The notes: generated by a model not told the origin, from the letters alone. A stretch of DNA of 64,000 nt from Roseomonas sp. KE0001 (GCF_016107285.1 NZ_RCVQ01000001.1:186001-250000); one strand, 5' to 3'; shown: positions 24,315 through 33,085, numbered from the stretch's first letter. A program made the numbers and translations.

Positions 24315-25565
24315 TCAGGCGAAGGCTTTCAGGAACAGGTCCCGCGCGCCGGACTGGCCCGGGGCCAGCGCCAGCCACGGCCCGTCCGGCTCGGCCCGCG
24401 CCCAGGGCAGCCCGGCCTCGATCTGAGGGCCGACGCGCAGGCTGTCGATGCCGAGCCGCCGCAGCATCGCCTCCGCGGTGTCCTCTTCCGACACCAGCAG
24501 CCGGCCCACGCCCCGCGCCACCAGCAACGCCGCGATGCGTGCCAGCGCCTCCCCGACCAGAGCGTCCGCCGCCTCCTGCCCCAGCCTCGCCCGCAGCGCC
24601 GCGACCGTCCCGGCCGGGGCGGAGGTGGCGATGACGACGGGCCGCTCCTCCGAGAGCCTGTCCCGCATCCAGCTCTCGGCCTCGGCGGCGAGGGCGGCGG
24701 CGTCCGGCATCGCCAGCACATCCAGCTCCAGCACCGGAAGATGCAGCCGGGCGAGGCCGATCTGCGCCAGCGCCGCGCGGGAGCAGGAGCCGGCGAGCAC
24801 CGCCATGGCGCCGCGCGGCGGCGGCAGGGCCCCGGCGTCCGGCCGGTCGGGCAACAGGCCGCCGGCGCGGAAATTCTCCGGCAGGCCCATGGCGAGCCCG
24901 GTGCTTCCCACGATCAGCGCGTGGTCGGCGCAGGCGGCGCCGAGATCGCGCAGATGCGCCTCGGTCAGCGCATCGGCGACGGCGTAGCGGCGCCCGCCCT
25001 CGCGCATCTGCGTGATGGCGCGCCGGATGGCGGGCGGACCCTGCTCGACCACCGCGAAGGGCAACAGGCCGACGCCACCCTCCGTCTGCCGCGACAGCAG
25101 GCGCGGCAGGTTGGCGTCCCGCATGGGTGTCCGCGGATGATGCGCCATGCCGCTCTCGCTGAGCAGCGCGCCGCCGAGGAAGAGATGGCCCTGGAAGATG
25201 CTGCCGCCCTGGGCGGGGAAGGCGGGGCAGACGACGGCGAAGCCGGATTGCAGCCGCCGCAGCAGCGCATCCGCCACCGGCCCGATATTGCCCGCCTCGG
25301 TGCTGTCGAAGGCGGGGCCGCAGCGGAGGAAGATCTGCCGCGCCCCGCCGGCCAGCAGGGCCTCGCAGGCCGCCAGGCTGGCGGCCACCGCGTCGGCCGC
25401 CGGCGCCGTGCGCGACCGCAGCGCGATGACGGCGGCATCCGCCTCCGGCAGGGGGCCGTGCGGCACGCCGATCCGCTGCACGGTGGTCATGCCCTGGGCC
25501 ACCAGCATGGCGGCCAGATCGGTCGCGCCCGTGAGGTCATCCGCGATGCAGCCGAGCAGCGGCAT
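24315..25565 (-). CDS. Four-carbon acid sugar kinase homologue (OtnK/DUF1537 family), altered C-terminal motifs
   Basis: A 416-residue protein. The substrate-side N-terminal domain is typical: 'CIADDLTGATDLAAMLV', 'ALRSRTAP' and 'FDSTEAGNIGPVADALL'. The C-terminal nucleotide-binding domain departs from the usual pattern: where OtnK kinases have a GGETSG-type loop, this protein reads 'LLVSEEDTAEAML', and the usual SGNFG near the end reads 'GQSGARDLFLKAFA'. ATP may therefore be bound differently or not at all. It is last in the six-gene operon running from 29748, 22 bases after the methyltransferase. Authentic OtnK phosphorylates 3-oxo-tetronate; here another polyol acid or a pathway-specific substrate is possible. 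Confidence 0.8.
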   Translation of the reverse strand: MPLLGCIADDLTGATDLAAMLVAQGMTTVQRIGVPHGPLPEADAAVIALRSRTAPAADAVAASLAACEALLAGGARQIFLRCGPAFDSTEAGNIGPVADALLRRLQSGFAVVCPAFPAQGGSIFQGHLFLGGALLSESGMAHHPRTPMRDANLPRLLSRQTEGGVGLLPFAVVEQGPPAIRRAITQMREGGRRYAVADALTEAHLRDLGAACADHALIVGSTGLAMGLPENFRAGGLLPDRPDAGALPPPRGAMAVLAGSCSRAALAQIGLARLHLPVLELDVLAMPDAAALAAEAESWMRDRLSEERPVVIATSAPAGTVAALRARLGQEAADALVGEALARIAALLVARGVGRLLVSEEDTAEAMLRRLGIDSLRVGPQIEAGLPWARAEPDGPWLALAPGQSGARDLFLKAFA

Positions 25566-25587
25566 GGGTCGGTCCTTCCTCGATGCT

Positions 25588-26466
25588 CTATGCAGGGCCC
25601 TGGACGGACGGCAGGGCCAGCAGGTCGCGATGGCCGATCCGCGCGGACAGGCGCCCACGCCCGGCCTGGGCGAGGCGCGTCGCCGCCCAGCCGCGCAGGC
25701 GGGGCGCCAGGGCCTGGGGCAGGGCGGCCTCGGCCGCCAGGGCGTGACCCTCGGCCAGGGCGGCTGCCATGGCCGGCGTGCCGGCGCCGATGCGCCAGGG
25801 GCTGGCGGCGGTGGTCACGGTGAAGCCGCGGGCGCGGAAGGCGGCGGCGAGGACGGCGGGGGCCGCGGCCCCCAGCGCCGGGCCGCCGAAGCCCTTGTCG
25901 CGCCGCTGGTCGCGCCGGTAGCCGCGCGCCACCAGCCGGTCGTCGGGGTGGGGCGGCAGGAAGGCCTCGCGGCCGTCCACGTTGAGCGCCGCGTAGAAGG
26001 GCAGGCGCAGCGCCGCCGCCATGGCCTCGACCCAGCGCCGCGAGACCAGGTCGCAGAGCGCCGAGCAGACCACGGCGTCGGCCTCGTACGGGGGCAGGCC
26101 GGAGGGGCCGGCGGCGAGGTCGGCGACCACCGCCTCGATGCGCCACGCGCCGCCGGGCGCGTGGATCAGCAGGGTGCGCCGCGCCGGCCAGGAGGTGGCC
26201 CAGCCGAGGCGGATGGCGCGCGCCTCGGTGTCGGCGAAGGCCCGTTGCAACAGGGCGGCATCGGCATCGACCAGCGTCCAGGACTGCGCCCGGCCGAGCC
26301 GCGGGGCGAGCCAGCGCAGCAGCGAGCCGCTGCCCGCGCCGAGTTCGAGCAGCCGGGGCCTGGCGGGCAGGGCGGCGTCGAGCGCCCGGACCAGGCGGGG
26401 GTCGCGGGCGCGGGCGTCGAAGGGCTCGCGCAGGGCCAGCCAGTCGGCGTCGAAGGTGTCAGGCAT
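25588..26466 (-). CDS. Class I SAM-dependent methyltransferase
   Basis: A 292-residue Rossmann methyltransferase. The SAM motif I is 'RLLELGAGSGSLLRWL' near residue 38; 'TLVDADAALL' gives the acidic residue after beta-2 and 'EADAVVCSALCDLVSRRW' the post-motif region. The C-terminal 120 residues are Ala-rich and not recognisable. It is in a tight operon (18 bases after the GT4 gene, 22 before the kinase homologue). The acceptor is unknown; context suggests a pathway intermediate rather than nucleic acid. Confidence 0.82.
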   Translation of the reverse strand: MPDTFDADWLALREPFDARARDPRLVRALDAALPARPRLLELGAGSGSLLRWLAPRLGRAQSWTLVDADAALLQRAFADTEARAIRLGWATSWPARRTLLIHAPGGAWRIEAVVADLAAGPSGLPPYEADAVVCSALCDLVSRRWVEAMAAALRLPFYAALNVDGREAFLPPHPDDRLVARGYRRDQRRDKGFGGPALGAAAPAVLAAAFRARGFTVTTAASPWRIGAGTPAMAAALAEGHALAAEAALPQALAPRLRGWAATRLAQAGRGRLSARIGHRDLLALPSVQGPA

Positions 26467-26484
26467 GGGCCGGCGCCGCTCTGC

Positions 26485-27528
26485 TCATCCGCGCGCCATC
26501 CCGATCTCGGCCAGGAAGGCATCCGCCCGGTCCGGCCAGCGTGGCAGGCGCTGCCCCGCCTGCCAGGCGGCCTCGGCCATCTCCGCGCGCAGCCGCGGGT
26601 CGAAGATCGGCCGCCGCATCGCCCGCGAGAGGGAGGCGATGTCGCCCGGCGCCACCACCACCCCGGCATCGCGCGGCACCACATCGGCGATGGCCCCGCC
26701 GGCGGTGACGGCCAGGGGCAGACCACGCGCCAGCGCCTCGGCAGCGGCCATGCCGTAGCCCTCCCAGTGCGTCGCCAGGGCGAAGAGGTCGGCCCCGGCA
26801 TAGAGCGCCTCCAGCACGTCCTGCGGCACCGCGCCGGCGAAGGTCACGCGCCGCGCGATGTTCAGCTCCTCGGCCAGGGCGGCGAGGCCCTTCGCGTGCA
26901 CCGGGTCGCGCGGGGCGCCGGCGATGGTCAGGCGCCAGTCCAGGTCGGGCAGCAGGCCGAGGGCGCGGAGCAGGACGTCATGCCCCTTGCGCGGCACCAG
27001 CACGCCGACCGAGAGGATGGCGCAGCCCGCGCCGCCCGAGCCGGTAGCGCGCGGCGCGGGGTCGGTGCCCGGCTCGACCACGCCGATGCGCGCCGGATCG
27101 GCGCCGAATTCCACCGCCAGCCGGTCGGCGGTCAGGCGCGAGGTGGCCACGAGCCGGGCGAGGCCGGGAAACAGCGCCTGCTCGCGCTGCCGCAGCTCCT
27201 CGGCCTCCTCCTCGGAGAAGCCGGGCTCGATGGCGGTGGGGTGATGGATCAGGCCGAGCGCGCGGCGCTCCTCCAGCTCCCCGGCGAAGGGGGCGAAGGC
27301 GGGCAGGCCCAGGCCGTCGATGATCAGGGCGCTGTCCTCCGGCACGGCGTCCAGCGCGGCGCGGGCGGCCTCCTGCGCCGCCGTGTCCGGCAGCGGGTGG
27401 CGGCCGGCCAGCTCCACGATCTCCACCCGATGGCCGCGGGCGCGGAAGCCCTCCACCAGCCGGCGGTCATAGCCGTAGCCGCCGGAGACGGTGCTGAAGG
27501 GGCCGGGGACGAGCAGCGCGATGTCCAT
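26485..27528 (-). CDS. Glycosyltransferase family 4
   Basis: A 347-residue GT-B glycosyltransferase. The N-terminal 'ALLVPGPFSTVSGGYGYDRR' and the C-terminal 'ATHWEGYGMAAAEALARGLP' with the EX7E motif are standard for retaining GT4 enzymes using a nucleotide sugar. 'ILSVGVLVPRKGHDVLLRAL' is the conserved donor-domain start. It begins five bases after the stop of the PTPS-like gene. Placed among pterin-like and reductase genes, it may glycosylate a small molecule, but that is inference. Confidence 0.88.
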   Translation of the reverse strand: MDIALLVPGPFSTVSGGYGYDRRLVEGFRARGHRVEIVELAGRHPLPDTAAQEAARAALDAVPEDSALIIDGLGLPAFAPFAGELEERRALGLIHHPTAIEPGFSEEEAEELRQREQALFPGLARLVATSRLTADRLAVEFGADPARIGVVEPGTDPAPRATGSGGAGCAILSVGVLVPRKGHDVLLRALGLLPDLDWRLTIAGAPRDPVHAKGLAALAEELNIARRVTFAGAVPQDVLEALYAGADLFALATHWEGYGMAAAEALARGLPLAVTAGGAIADVVPRDAGVVVAPGDIASLSRAMRRPIFDPRLRAEMAEAAWQAGQRLPRWPDRADAFLAEIGMARG

Positions 27529-27533
27529 GGCGG

Positions 27534-27932
27534 TCAGATCGCCGCCTCATAGGCCGCCCAGGCCAGCGGGCTCTCGCGCAGCAGCACCCGGATCGCCTCC
27601 ACGCCACGGCCGCTCTCGCCCAGCCGGCCCTCGCGCACCGCCTCGGCCAGGGCGCCGTGGATGTGCAGGCAGAGGAACTCGGTGCTGGTGTTCTGGCCCG
27701 CGAAGGCCGGCACGGTGTCCAGGTTGCGGTAGTCGATGGCATCCAGGATGCGGCGCAGCTCGACCCGCGCGGCGGCGATGTCCACCAGGAGGTTGGCCCG
27801 GTCCAGCCGCGCCGCGCGGAACTCGGCCTCGACCACGAAGGTGGCGCCGTGCACGCGCTGGGCCGGGCCGAACGCCTCGCCCTGGAAGCTGTGCGCGACC
27901 ATGATGTGGTCGGCGACCGTCAGGCTGAACAT
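27534..27932 (-). CDS. 6-pyruvoyl-tetrahydropterin synthase/QueD-fold protein, catalytic residues altered
   Basis: A 132-residue T-fold protein. The overall pattern is that of PTPS/QueD: 'MVAHSFQGEAFG', 'RVHGATFVVEAEF', 'DAIDYRNLDTVPAF', 'NTSTEFLCLHIHGALA'. Key residues differ from active members. In the usual CxxxHGH the Cys aligns with Ala24 and the second His with Ala30, leaving His14 and His28; the usual Asp-His pair reads Asp67-Tyr68. The conserved Glu (Glu85 here) remains. It therefore probably does not do PTPS or QueD chemistry in the normal way. The alignment is by eye. The gene starts eight bases after the MDR gene and five before GT4. Confidence 0.75.
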   Translation of the reverse strand: MFSLTVADHIMVAHSFQGEAFGPAQRVHGATFVVEAEFRAARLDRANLLVDIAAARVELRRILDAIDYRNLDTVPAFAGQNTSTEFLCLHIHGALAEAVREGRLGESGRGVEAIRVLLRESPLAWAAYEAAI

Positions 27933-27940
27933 CGCGGGGG

Positions 27941-28933
27941 TCACTCCTCGTAGGTGACGACGGGGCAGAGCGGCGCGGGCGTGCCGGCCGCCGGATCGAG
28001 CAGGGCGCCCATGCGGGCCGGCAGCGCGGCGAAGGGCACCGCCGGCCCGGCCAGGATGTCCAGCGCCGGATCCTCCAGCAGCGCCAGCGCCAGCGCCATC
28101 CGCTCGGCATGGCTGCGGCGGCCGCGCATGGCAGGCGCGACGGCACCGACCTGGGTGGAGCGCAGGGTCAGGCGGCGCGCATGGAAGGCCTCGCCGAGCG
28201 GCAGGGAAACCGGCCGGTCGCCGTACCAGGAGGCCTCGAGGATGCGGCCCTCGAAGGCGGCGCAACGGAGCGCCTGCCGCAGCCCTTCGGGATCGGCCGA
28301 GGCATGCACGAGCAGCTCCTGATCTTCCGGCGCCTCCCCAGGGGTGGCGAAGCGGGCGCCCAGCGCCTCGGCGGCGGCGCGGCGCGCGCTGTCGCGGTCC
28401 ACCACCGTGACGGCCGTGCCGGGGATGCGGGCCAGCAGCCAGGCCGCGAGCAGCCCGACCACCCCGGCGCCGATGACGAGGATGCGCTCGCCGGGCAGCG
28501 CCGCGGCGTCCCAGGCGATGTTGAGCGCGGTTTCCAGATTGGCGCCGAGCACGGCGCGCCGGTCCGGCACGGCCTCCGGCACCGGCACGCAGAGGGCGGC
28601 CGGGGCGTTGAAGCGGTCCTGGTGCGGATGCAGGCAGAAGACGCGGCGCCCGGCCCAGCCTTCCGATCCGCCCGCGGCCTCCGCCTCGACGCGGGCGACG
28701 GCGGCATAGCCGTACTTGACCGGGAAGGGGAAGTCGCCGCCCTGCAGCGGAGCCCGCATCGCCGCGCGCTGGCTGTCCGGCACGCCGCCGCGCCAGACCA
28801 GCCGCTCGGTCCCGCGCGAGATGCCGCTCGCCAGCATCCGCAGCCGGAGCTGGCCGGCGGCGGGGGGCGGCAGGACCTCCTCGCGCAGCTCGCCCCGGCC
28901 CGGCGCGACGGTCCAGAAGGCCCTCGCCATCAT
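27941..28933 (-). CDS. MDR-family dehydrogenase, zinc site not evident
   Basis: A 330-residue medium-chain dehydrogenase/reductase. 'LASGISRGTERLVWRGGVP' resembles the N-terminal region of the zinc-independent or BchC-like MDR subgroup, and the NAD(P) site is 'ERILVIGAGVVGLLAAWLLA'. The usual CGxDxH catalytic zinc motif is not seen, and the four structural cysteines are absent. Oxidation or reduction of a polyol side chain would be typical. Its ATG at 28933 overlaps the RibD-like stop as ATGA, which supports this start over the adjacent second Met. It is second in the six-gene operon. Confidence 0.78.
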   Translation of the reverse strand: MMARAFWTVAPGRGELREEVLPPPAAGQLRLRMLASGISRGTERLVWRGGVPDSQRAAMRAPLQGGDFPFPVKYGYAAVARVEAEAAGGSEGWAGRRVFCLHPHQDRFNAPAALCVPVPEAVPDRRAVLGANLETALNIAWDAAALPGERILVIGAGVVGLLAAWLLARIPGTAVTVVDRDSARRAAAEALGARFATPGEAPEDQELLVHASADPEGLRQALRCAAFEGRILEASWYGDRPVSLPLGEAFHARRLTLRSTQVGAVAPAMRGRRSHAERMALALALLEDPALDILAGPAVPFAALPARMGALLDPAAGTPAPLCPVVTYEE

Positions 28934-29748
28934 GGGGCGGAGCAGACCGCCGGCCGGGCGCGGCCGAGCACGATGTCGAAGAGCATGTCCTGGCCCAGCC
29001 GGTGCACGGTCCAGTCGAAGCGCAGCCCGTCGGCGATGCGCGCCGCCTCCGGCAGGGTGAAGGCGGGAATGCCGGAACCCAGCAGCACCGGCGCCACCGT
29101 GACATGCAGCCGGTCGAGGCAGCCGGCGGCGAGGAAGCGGGAGACGGTCAGCCCGCCGCCCTCGACGAAGATGCGCGTCAGGCCACGTTCGGCCAGGCGG
29201 GGCAGGAGGGCGCAGAGGTCGAGCCCGCCGATCGCGGCGCGCGGCAGGCGCAGCAACTCGGCGCTGCCATGGTGGTCGGGGCCGGGGGCGTCCTGGGCGC
29301 AGGCCAGCAGGGTCGGCGGCCCGCCGGGCGCGAAGAGCGTGTGGCCGGTTCCGAGGCGCCGCTCGGTGTCCAGCACGACGCGCACCGGATGGGGGCCGGT
29401 CACCTCCCGCGTCGTGAGGCGGGGATTGTCGTGCTTGACGGTGCCGGCGCCGATCACCACGGCATGGCAGAGGGCGCGCAGCCGGTGCGTGTGCAGGATG
29501 TCGGCCCGGCCGCCGATCCACTGGCTGGAGCCGGAGGCGGTCGCGATCCGCCCGTCCAGCGTCTGGGCCAGGCGGCCAAGCACCATGCAGCCATCGGGTC
29601 CCGGGGGCTGGAACAGCGGCGCGAAGAGATCGGTCAGCGGCGAGGCGGGAAGCGGCGCGGTGTCGCTGTCCCGCCGGCGCAGCAGGGCCTGCCAGAGCGG
29701 ATCCTGCCAAAGGGGATCTTGGGCGGTGGAGTCGGATACGGCATCCAT
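28930..29748 (-). CDS. RibD C-terminal-domain/dihydrofolate-reductase-fold reductase
   Basis: A 272-residue NADPH reductase of the RibD_C family without the deaminase domain. Visible motifs are 'LAQTLDGRIATASGSSQWI', 'VVIGAGTVKHDNPRLTT' and 'LTRIFVEGGGLTVSRFLAA', typical of the aminopyrimidine reductase part of riboflavin synthesis and of related pteridine reductases. The first 45 residues are an extra, low-homology extension. It is the first gene of the minus-strand operon that continues with MDR, PTPS-like, GT4, methyltransferase and kinase-like genes. Riboflavin reductase itself is unlikely, since no other rib genes are here. Confidence 0.83.
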   Translation of the reverse strand: MDAVSDSTAQDPLWQDPLWQALLRRRDSDTAPLPASPLTDLFAPLFQPPGPDGCMVLGRLAQTLDGRIATASGSSQWIGGRADILHTHRLRALCHAVVIGAGTVKHDNPRLTTREVTGPHPVRVVLDTERRLGTGHTLFAPGGPPTLLACAQDAPGPDHHGSAELLRLPRAAIGGLDLCALLPRLAERGLTRIFVEGGGLTVSRFLAAGCLDRLHVTVAPVLLGSGIPAFTLPEAARIADGLRFDWTVHRLGQDMLFDIVLGRARPAVCSAP

Positions 29749-29882
29749 CTGCGTGTCTCTATGCCGCAGCAGAGGGAAGGTTGCCAGTGCGGGGGTCGCG
29801 CCGGCGCGGCGGTCTCCATTTCTTGTGGAGAACGAACGTGCCGCCGCGTCCTATCCTGCGATCCCCTCAGGGAGACAGGGCC

Positions 29883-30230
29883 ATGATCCGAATCCTTCTG
29901 CTGCCTGCTCTTCTGGCGGCGCTCGCCCTGCCGGGGGGCGAGGCGCGGGCCCAGAGAGAGACACCGCGGCAGACGTCGCAGCAGACGCGGATGAGCGAGT
30001 GCAACGCCGGCGCCGGCGTCCGGAAGCTGGAGGGGCCGGAGCGCCGCCAGTTCATGAGCGACTGCCTGGCCGGGCGGGTGCCGCCGGCCCCGCCGGAGGC
30101 CGGTGGCGGCTCCTCCGCCCAGGCGGCGCAGCGTCAGCGCATGAGCGACTGCAACGCGACGGCCGGCACGCGCAAGCTCACCGGTCCGGCGCGCCAGGAA
30201 TTCATGAAGTCCTGCCTGTCGGGCGGCTGA
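29883..30230 (+). CDS. Secreted PsiF-repeat protein
   Basis: A 115-residue periplasmic protein. A signal peptide covers about residues 1-23 (cleavage near 'ARAQ'). Two PsiF repeats follow: 'RMSECNAGAGVRKLEGPERR' with 'FMSDCLAG', and 'RMSDCNATAGTRKLTGPARQ' with 'FMKSCLSG', each with a pair of cysteines likely to form a disulfide, separated by a Pro/Gly linker. PsiF in E. coli is phosphate-starvation-inducible, of unknown function. It is oriented opposite to the queuosine genes and ends eight bases from the transporter stop. Confidence 0.88.
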   Translation: MIRILLLPALLAALALPGGEARAQRETPRQTSQQTRMSECNAGAGVRKLEGPERRQFMSDCLAGRVPPAPPEAGGGSSAQAAQRQRMSDCNATAGTRKLTGPARQEFMKSCLSGG

Positions 30231-30238
30231 GGGGCGGC

Positions 30239-30793
30239 TCAGGCCGGCAGGATGCCGCGCCGCGCATCGGCCTGGCGCAGCCAGGCGGCGAGGGGAAGGG
30301 CGAGCAGGACCATCCAGAGCTTGCCGAGCATCTGGCCCGGCAGGAAGCCGAGGTCGCCGAAGGCGATCCAGAGGAAGAAGACGCTGTCCACCACCAGCCC
30401 GACCAGCCCCGAGGCGAGCACGGCCAGGACGAAGCGCCGCCGCTGCAGCGGGGTGTAGACGGCGAGGTCGGCCGTCTCGCTGACCAGGAAGGCGACGGCC
30501 GAGGCCATCACCAGGGCGGGCGGCGCCAGCAGGGCGGAGAGGGCGGTGCCGGCGAGGATCGCCATCCAGGCGAAGCCCAGCCCCAGCCGGCGCTGCACCA
30601 CGTCCCGCAGCACGAGCGCGAGGCCGATCATCAGCACGCCGGAGGGCGCCATCACGCCGGGGGCGACGGGGATGAGACAGGGGCCCTGCGGCACGCAGAC
30701 GGTGCCGGCATGGCCGATCAGCCAGTTGGCGGCGGGGATGGTGAGCCCGAAGGCGACAAGGGCCAGCAGGCCCTCCAGGCGAGGTCCGGTCAT
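30239..30793 (-). CDS. VUT-family transporter, YhhQ-type (queuosine precursor)
   Basis: A 184-residue membrane protein with about five to six helices. 'LTIPAANWLIGHAGTVC', 'GVLMIGLALVLRDVVQRRLG' and 'FLVSETADLAVYTPL' are YhhQ/VUT hallmarks; E. coli YhhQ imports preQ0 and preQ1. It lies directly after queC, so salvage of a 7-deazaguanine precursor is the natural reading. Start is uncertain: the ATG at 30793 fits family N-termini, but an in-frame ATG at 30829 lies just after the queC stop. Confidence 0.85.
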   Translation of the reverse strand: MTGPRLEGLLALVAFGLTIPAANWLIGHAGTVCVPQGPCLIPVAPGVMAPSGVLMIGLALVLRDVVQRRLGLGFAWMAILAGTALSALLAPPALVMASAVAFLVSETADLAVYTPLQRRRFVLAVLASGLVGLVVDSVFFLWIAFGDLGFLPGQMLGKLWMVLLALPLAAWLRQADARRGILPA

Positions 30794-30842
30794 TCCTGCG
30801 AGTTTTCCCAAGGGGTGGGGCGGGAGCATCCGCGCTGATGGC

Positions 30843-31532
30843 TCAGCGGGCGGAGCGATACGCCATCCAGCCCCGGGCGCGCAAGTCGCAGGCCGGGCAC
30901 TGGCCGCAGCCATGGCCCCAGTCATGCCGAAGGCCCCGCTCGCCGCGGTAGCAGGTGTGGGTCTGCTCGACGATCGCGGCCACCAGCTCCGGCCCGCCCA
31001 GCGCCTCCGCCAGCCGCCAGGTCTCGGCCTTGTCGAGCCACATCAGCGGCGTGTGCAGCACGAAGCGGCTGGCCATGCCGAGGTTGAGCGCCACCTGCAG
31101 CGCCTTGAGGGTGTCGTCGCGGCAGTCGGGATAGCCGGAGTAGTCCGTCTCGCACATGCCGCCGACGATGTGGCGCAGGCCGCGGCGATAGGCCAGCGCG
31201 GCGGCGAAGGTGAGGAAGACGATGTTGCGGCCGGGCACGAAGGTGTTCGGCAGGCCGTTCTCCTGCATGGCGATCTCGGTCTCCCGCGTCAGCGCGGTGT
31301 CGGAGACGGCGCCGAGCGCATCGAGCGAGAGGGTGTGGTCCGGCCCGAGCCGCGCCTGCCATTCGGGCTTCAGCCCCGCACGGAAGACCGCGCGGCACTC
31401 CAGCTCGACGCGGTGCCGCTGCCCGTAGTCGAAGCCCAGCGTCTCCACGACCGGGAACCGCTCCAGCGCCCAGGCCAGGCAGGTGGCGGAATCCTGCCCG
31501 CCGCTGAACAGCACCAGCGCCCCTTCGCTCAT
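30843..31532 (-). CDS. queC: 7-cyano-7-deazaguanine synthase
   Basis: ATP-dependent enzyme that converts 7-carboxy-7-deazaguanine and ammonia to preQ0. It has 229 residues, the family length. The PP-loop is residues 10-15 in '[14 protein letters not shown]', and the zinc cysteines are in '[10 protein letters not shown]' and '[13 protein letters not shown]'. '[17 protein letters not shown]' is also a QueC mark. It is co-directional with the queA-tgt-queF-queG operon but separated by a small hypothetical gene. queD and queE are not in this window. Confidence 0.95.
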   Translation of the reverse strand: MSEGALVLFSGGQDSATCLAWALERFPVVETLGFDYGQRHRVELECRAVFRAGLKPEWQARLGPDHTLSLDALGAVSDTALTRETEIAMQENGLPNTFVPGRNIVFLTFAAALAYRRGLRHIVGGMCETDYSGYPDCRDDTLKALQVALNLGMASRFVLHTPLMWLDKAETWRLAEALGGPELVAAIVEQTHTCYRGERGLRHDWGHGCGQCPACDLRARGWMAYRSAR

Positions 31533-31623
31533 CCGTCCGCCCTTCCCATCATGCCGCCCCTTGTGTGGCGCGGGGCGCGGGGTGGAGGCAAGGCCCGTGG
31601 ACGGAGGCGTGGAGGGAAGAAAG

Positions 31624-31938
31624 TCAGAAGGGGAAGAAGGAGCGCCGCCCCGCGCGCTCGCCGCGCACCACCAGCCGGGCGCGGTCGGCCGCGAACTGCC
31701 GGCGCGCCTGCAGGCCGGGCAGGGCGATGCCATGCTCCCGGCACCAGCCGAAGAACTCTGTCGGCCGCATGGCGATGCGGATGACGCGGTAGCCCTGGCC
31801 CTCGGCGCGACGGACGTCCCGGTGCGCGCCCTCGCGCCAGTCCTCGTAGCTGTCGCTCATATCCGGCATGGCCTCGCGGAACTGCTCGAAGGTCGCCGCG
31901 TCATACCAGGCAAAGCCCATCACAGGCTTCTCGCTCAT
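31624..31938 (-). CDS. Hypothetical protein within queuosine locus
   Basis: A 104-residue soluble protein with many charged and aromatic residues ('[20 protein letters not shown]', '[15 protein letters not shown]'). No domain is recognised. It starts 50 bases after the queG stop and ends 92 bases before queC, so it may be co-transcribed, yet nothing in the sequence links it to deazaguanine chemistry. Confidence 0.7.
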   Translation of the reverse strand: MSEKPVMGFAWYDAATFEQFREAMPDMSDSYEDWREGAHRDVRRAEGQGYRVIRIAMRPTEFFGWCREHGIALPGLQARRQFAADRARLVVRGERAGRRSFFPF

Positions 31939-31987
31939 CCACCGCTCCCACCATCCGTGCCGCGGGTGGCAGGATGGGACAGGCGGG

Positions 31988-33085
31988 TTAAGGAACCGCT
32001 AGCCCATGTCCCGATTCGCGCGGCAGGCGGGCAAGGGCCCAGCGCGCCGCGTCGGCGACCACCGGCGCCGGATCGCCGCACAGCGCGCCGGCCACGGGCC
32101 GCAGCGATGCCTCTCCGGAATTGCCGATGGCGATCAGCACGTTGCGGACGAAGCGGTCGCGCCCGATGCGCTTGATCGGCGAGCCGCTGAAGAGCGCGCG
32201 GAAGCCGGTGTCGTCCAGGGCCGCGAGTTCCGCCAGGCGCGGCGCCGTCAGGTCCGCGCGCGGCATCAGCCCCGGCTCGCGCGCCCCCCGGGCGAACTTG
32301 TTCCAGGGACAGACCGCCAGGCAATCGTCGCAGCCATAGATGCGGTTGCCCATCGCCGCGCGGAACTCCTCCGGGATCGGCCCCTTGTGCTCGATCGTCA
32401 GGTAGGAGATGCAGCGCCGCGCATCGAGCCGGTAGGGGCCGAGGAAGGCGTCGGTGGGACAGGCGGCGAGGCAGCGCGTGCAGCGGCCGCAATGATCCAC
32501 CTCGGCGCCGGAGGGCGCCAGGTCGAGGGTGGTGTAGATCTCGCCCAGGAACAGCCAGGAGCCGAATTCGCGGCTGACCAGGTTGCTGTGCTTGCCCTGC
32601 CATCCGAGCCCGGCCTGCTGCGCCAGCGGCTTCTCGGCGACCGGCGCGGTGTCCACGAACACCTTGAGCGTGCTGTCGCGCCAGCGCTCGACCATCCAGC
32701 GCGCCAGCGCCTTCAGCCGCTTCTTGACGATGTCGTGGTAGTCGCGGTTGCGCGCATAGACGCTGATCGCCGCGCGGTCGCGCTGCTCCAGGATGCCGAG
32801 CGGATCCTCCTCCGGCCCGTAGTTCAGGCCGAGGGCGATGACGGAGACCGCCTCGGGCCAGAGCGCCTGCGGATGGGCGCGCTGCTCGGCGCGCTCGGCC
32901 AGCCAGCCCATCTCGCCCTGCAGGCCGGCGGCGAGGAAGTCGTTCAGGCGCTGCCGCACCTCGGGGCCGAGATGGGCCGGGGCGAAGCCCACGGCGTCGA
33001 AGCCGAGGCGCAACGCCTGGTCGCGGATCTCCGCCGCGCGGCCCTCCGGCGTCGTGGCGACGGAGGGCGCCCTACCCCCGGCCAC
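31988..33085 (-). CDS. queG: Epoxyqueuosine reductase
   Basis: Cobalamin-dependent iron-sulfur enzyme for the final step of queuosine synthesis (epoxyqueuosine to queuosine in tRNA). It has 365 residues. Two [4Fe-4S] motifs are present: cysteines 199, 202, 205 and 209 in '[13 protein letters not shown]', and 225, 252, 255 and 259 in 'RRCISYL' and '[12 protein letters not shown]'. The likely active-site Asp145 is in '[11 protein letters not shown]'. A HEAT-like segment ends the protein. The start is GTG at 33085, overlapping the queF stop by 14 bases. Confidence 0.95.
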   Translation of the reverse strand: MAGGRAPSVATTPEGRAAEIRDQALRLGFDAVGFAPAHLGPEVRQRLNDFLAAGLQGEMGWLAERAEQRAHPQALWPEAVSVIALGLNYGPEEDPLGILEQRDRAAISVYARNRDYHDIVKKRLKALARWMVERWRDSTLKVFVDTAPVAEKPLAQQAGLGWQGKHSNLVSREFGSWLFLGEIYTTLDLAPSGAEVDHCGRCTRCLAACPTDAFLGPYRLDARRCISYLTIEHKGPIPEEFRAAMGNRIYGCDDCLAVCPWNKFARGAREPGLMPRADLTAPRLAELAALDDTGFRALFSGSPIKRIGRDRFVRNVLIAIGNSGEASLRPVAGALCGDPAPVVADAARWALARLPRESGHGLAVP

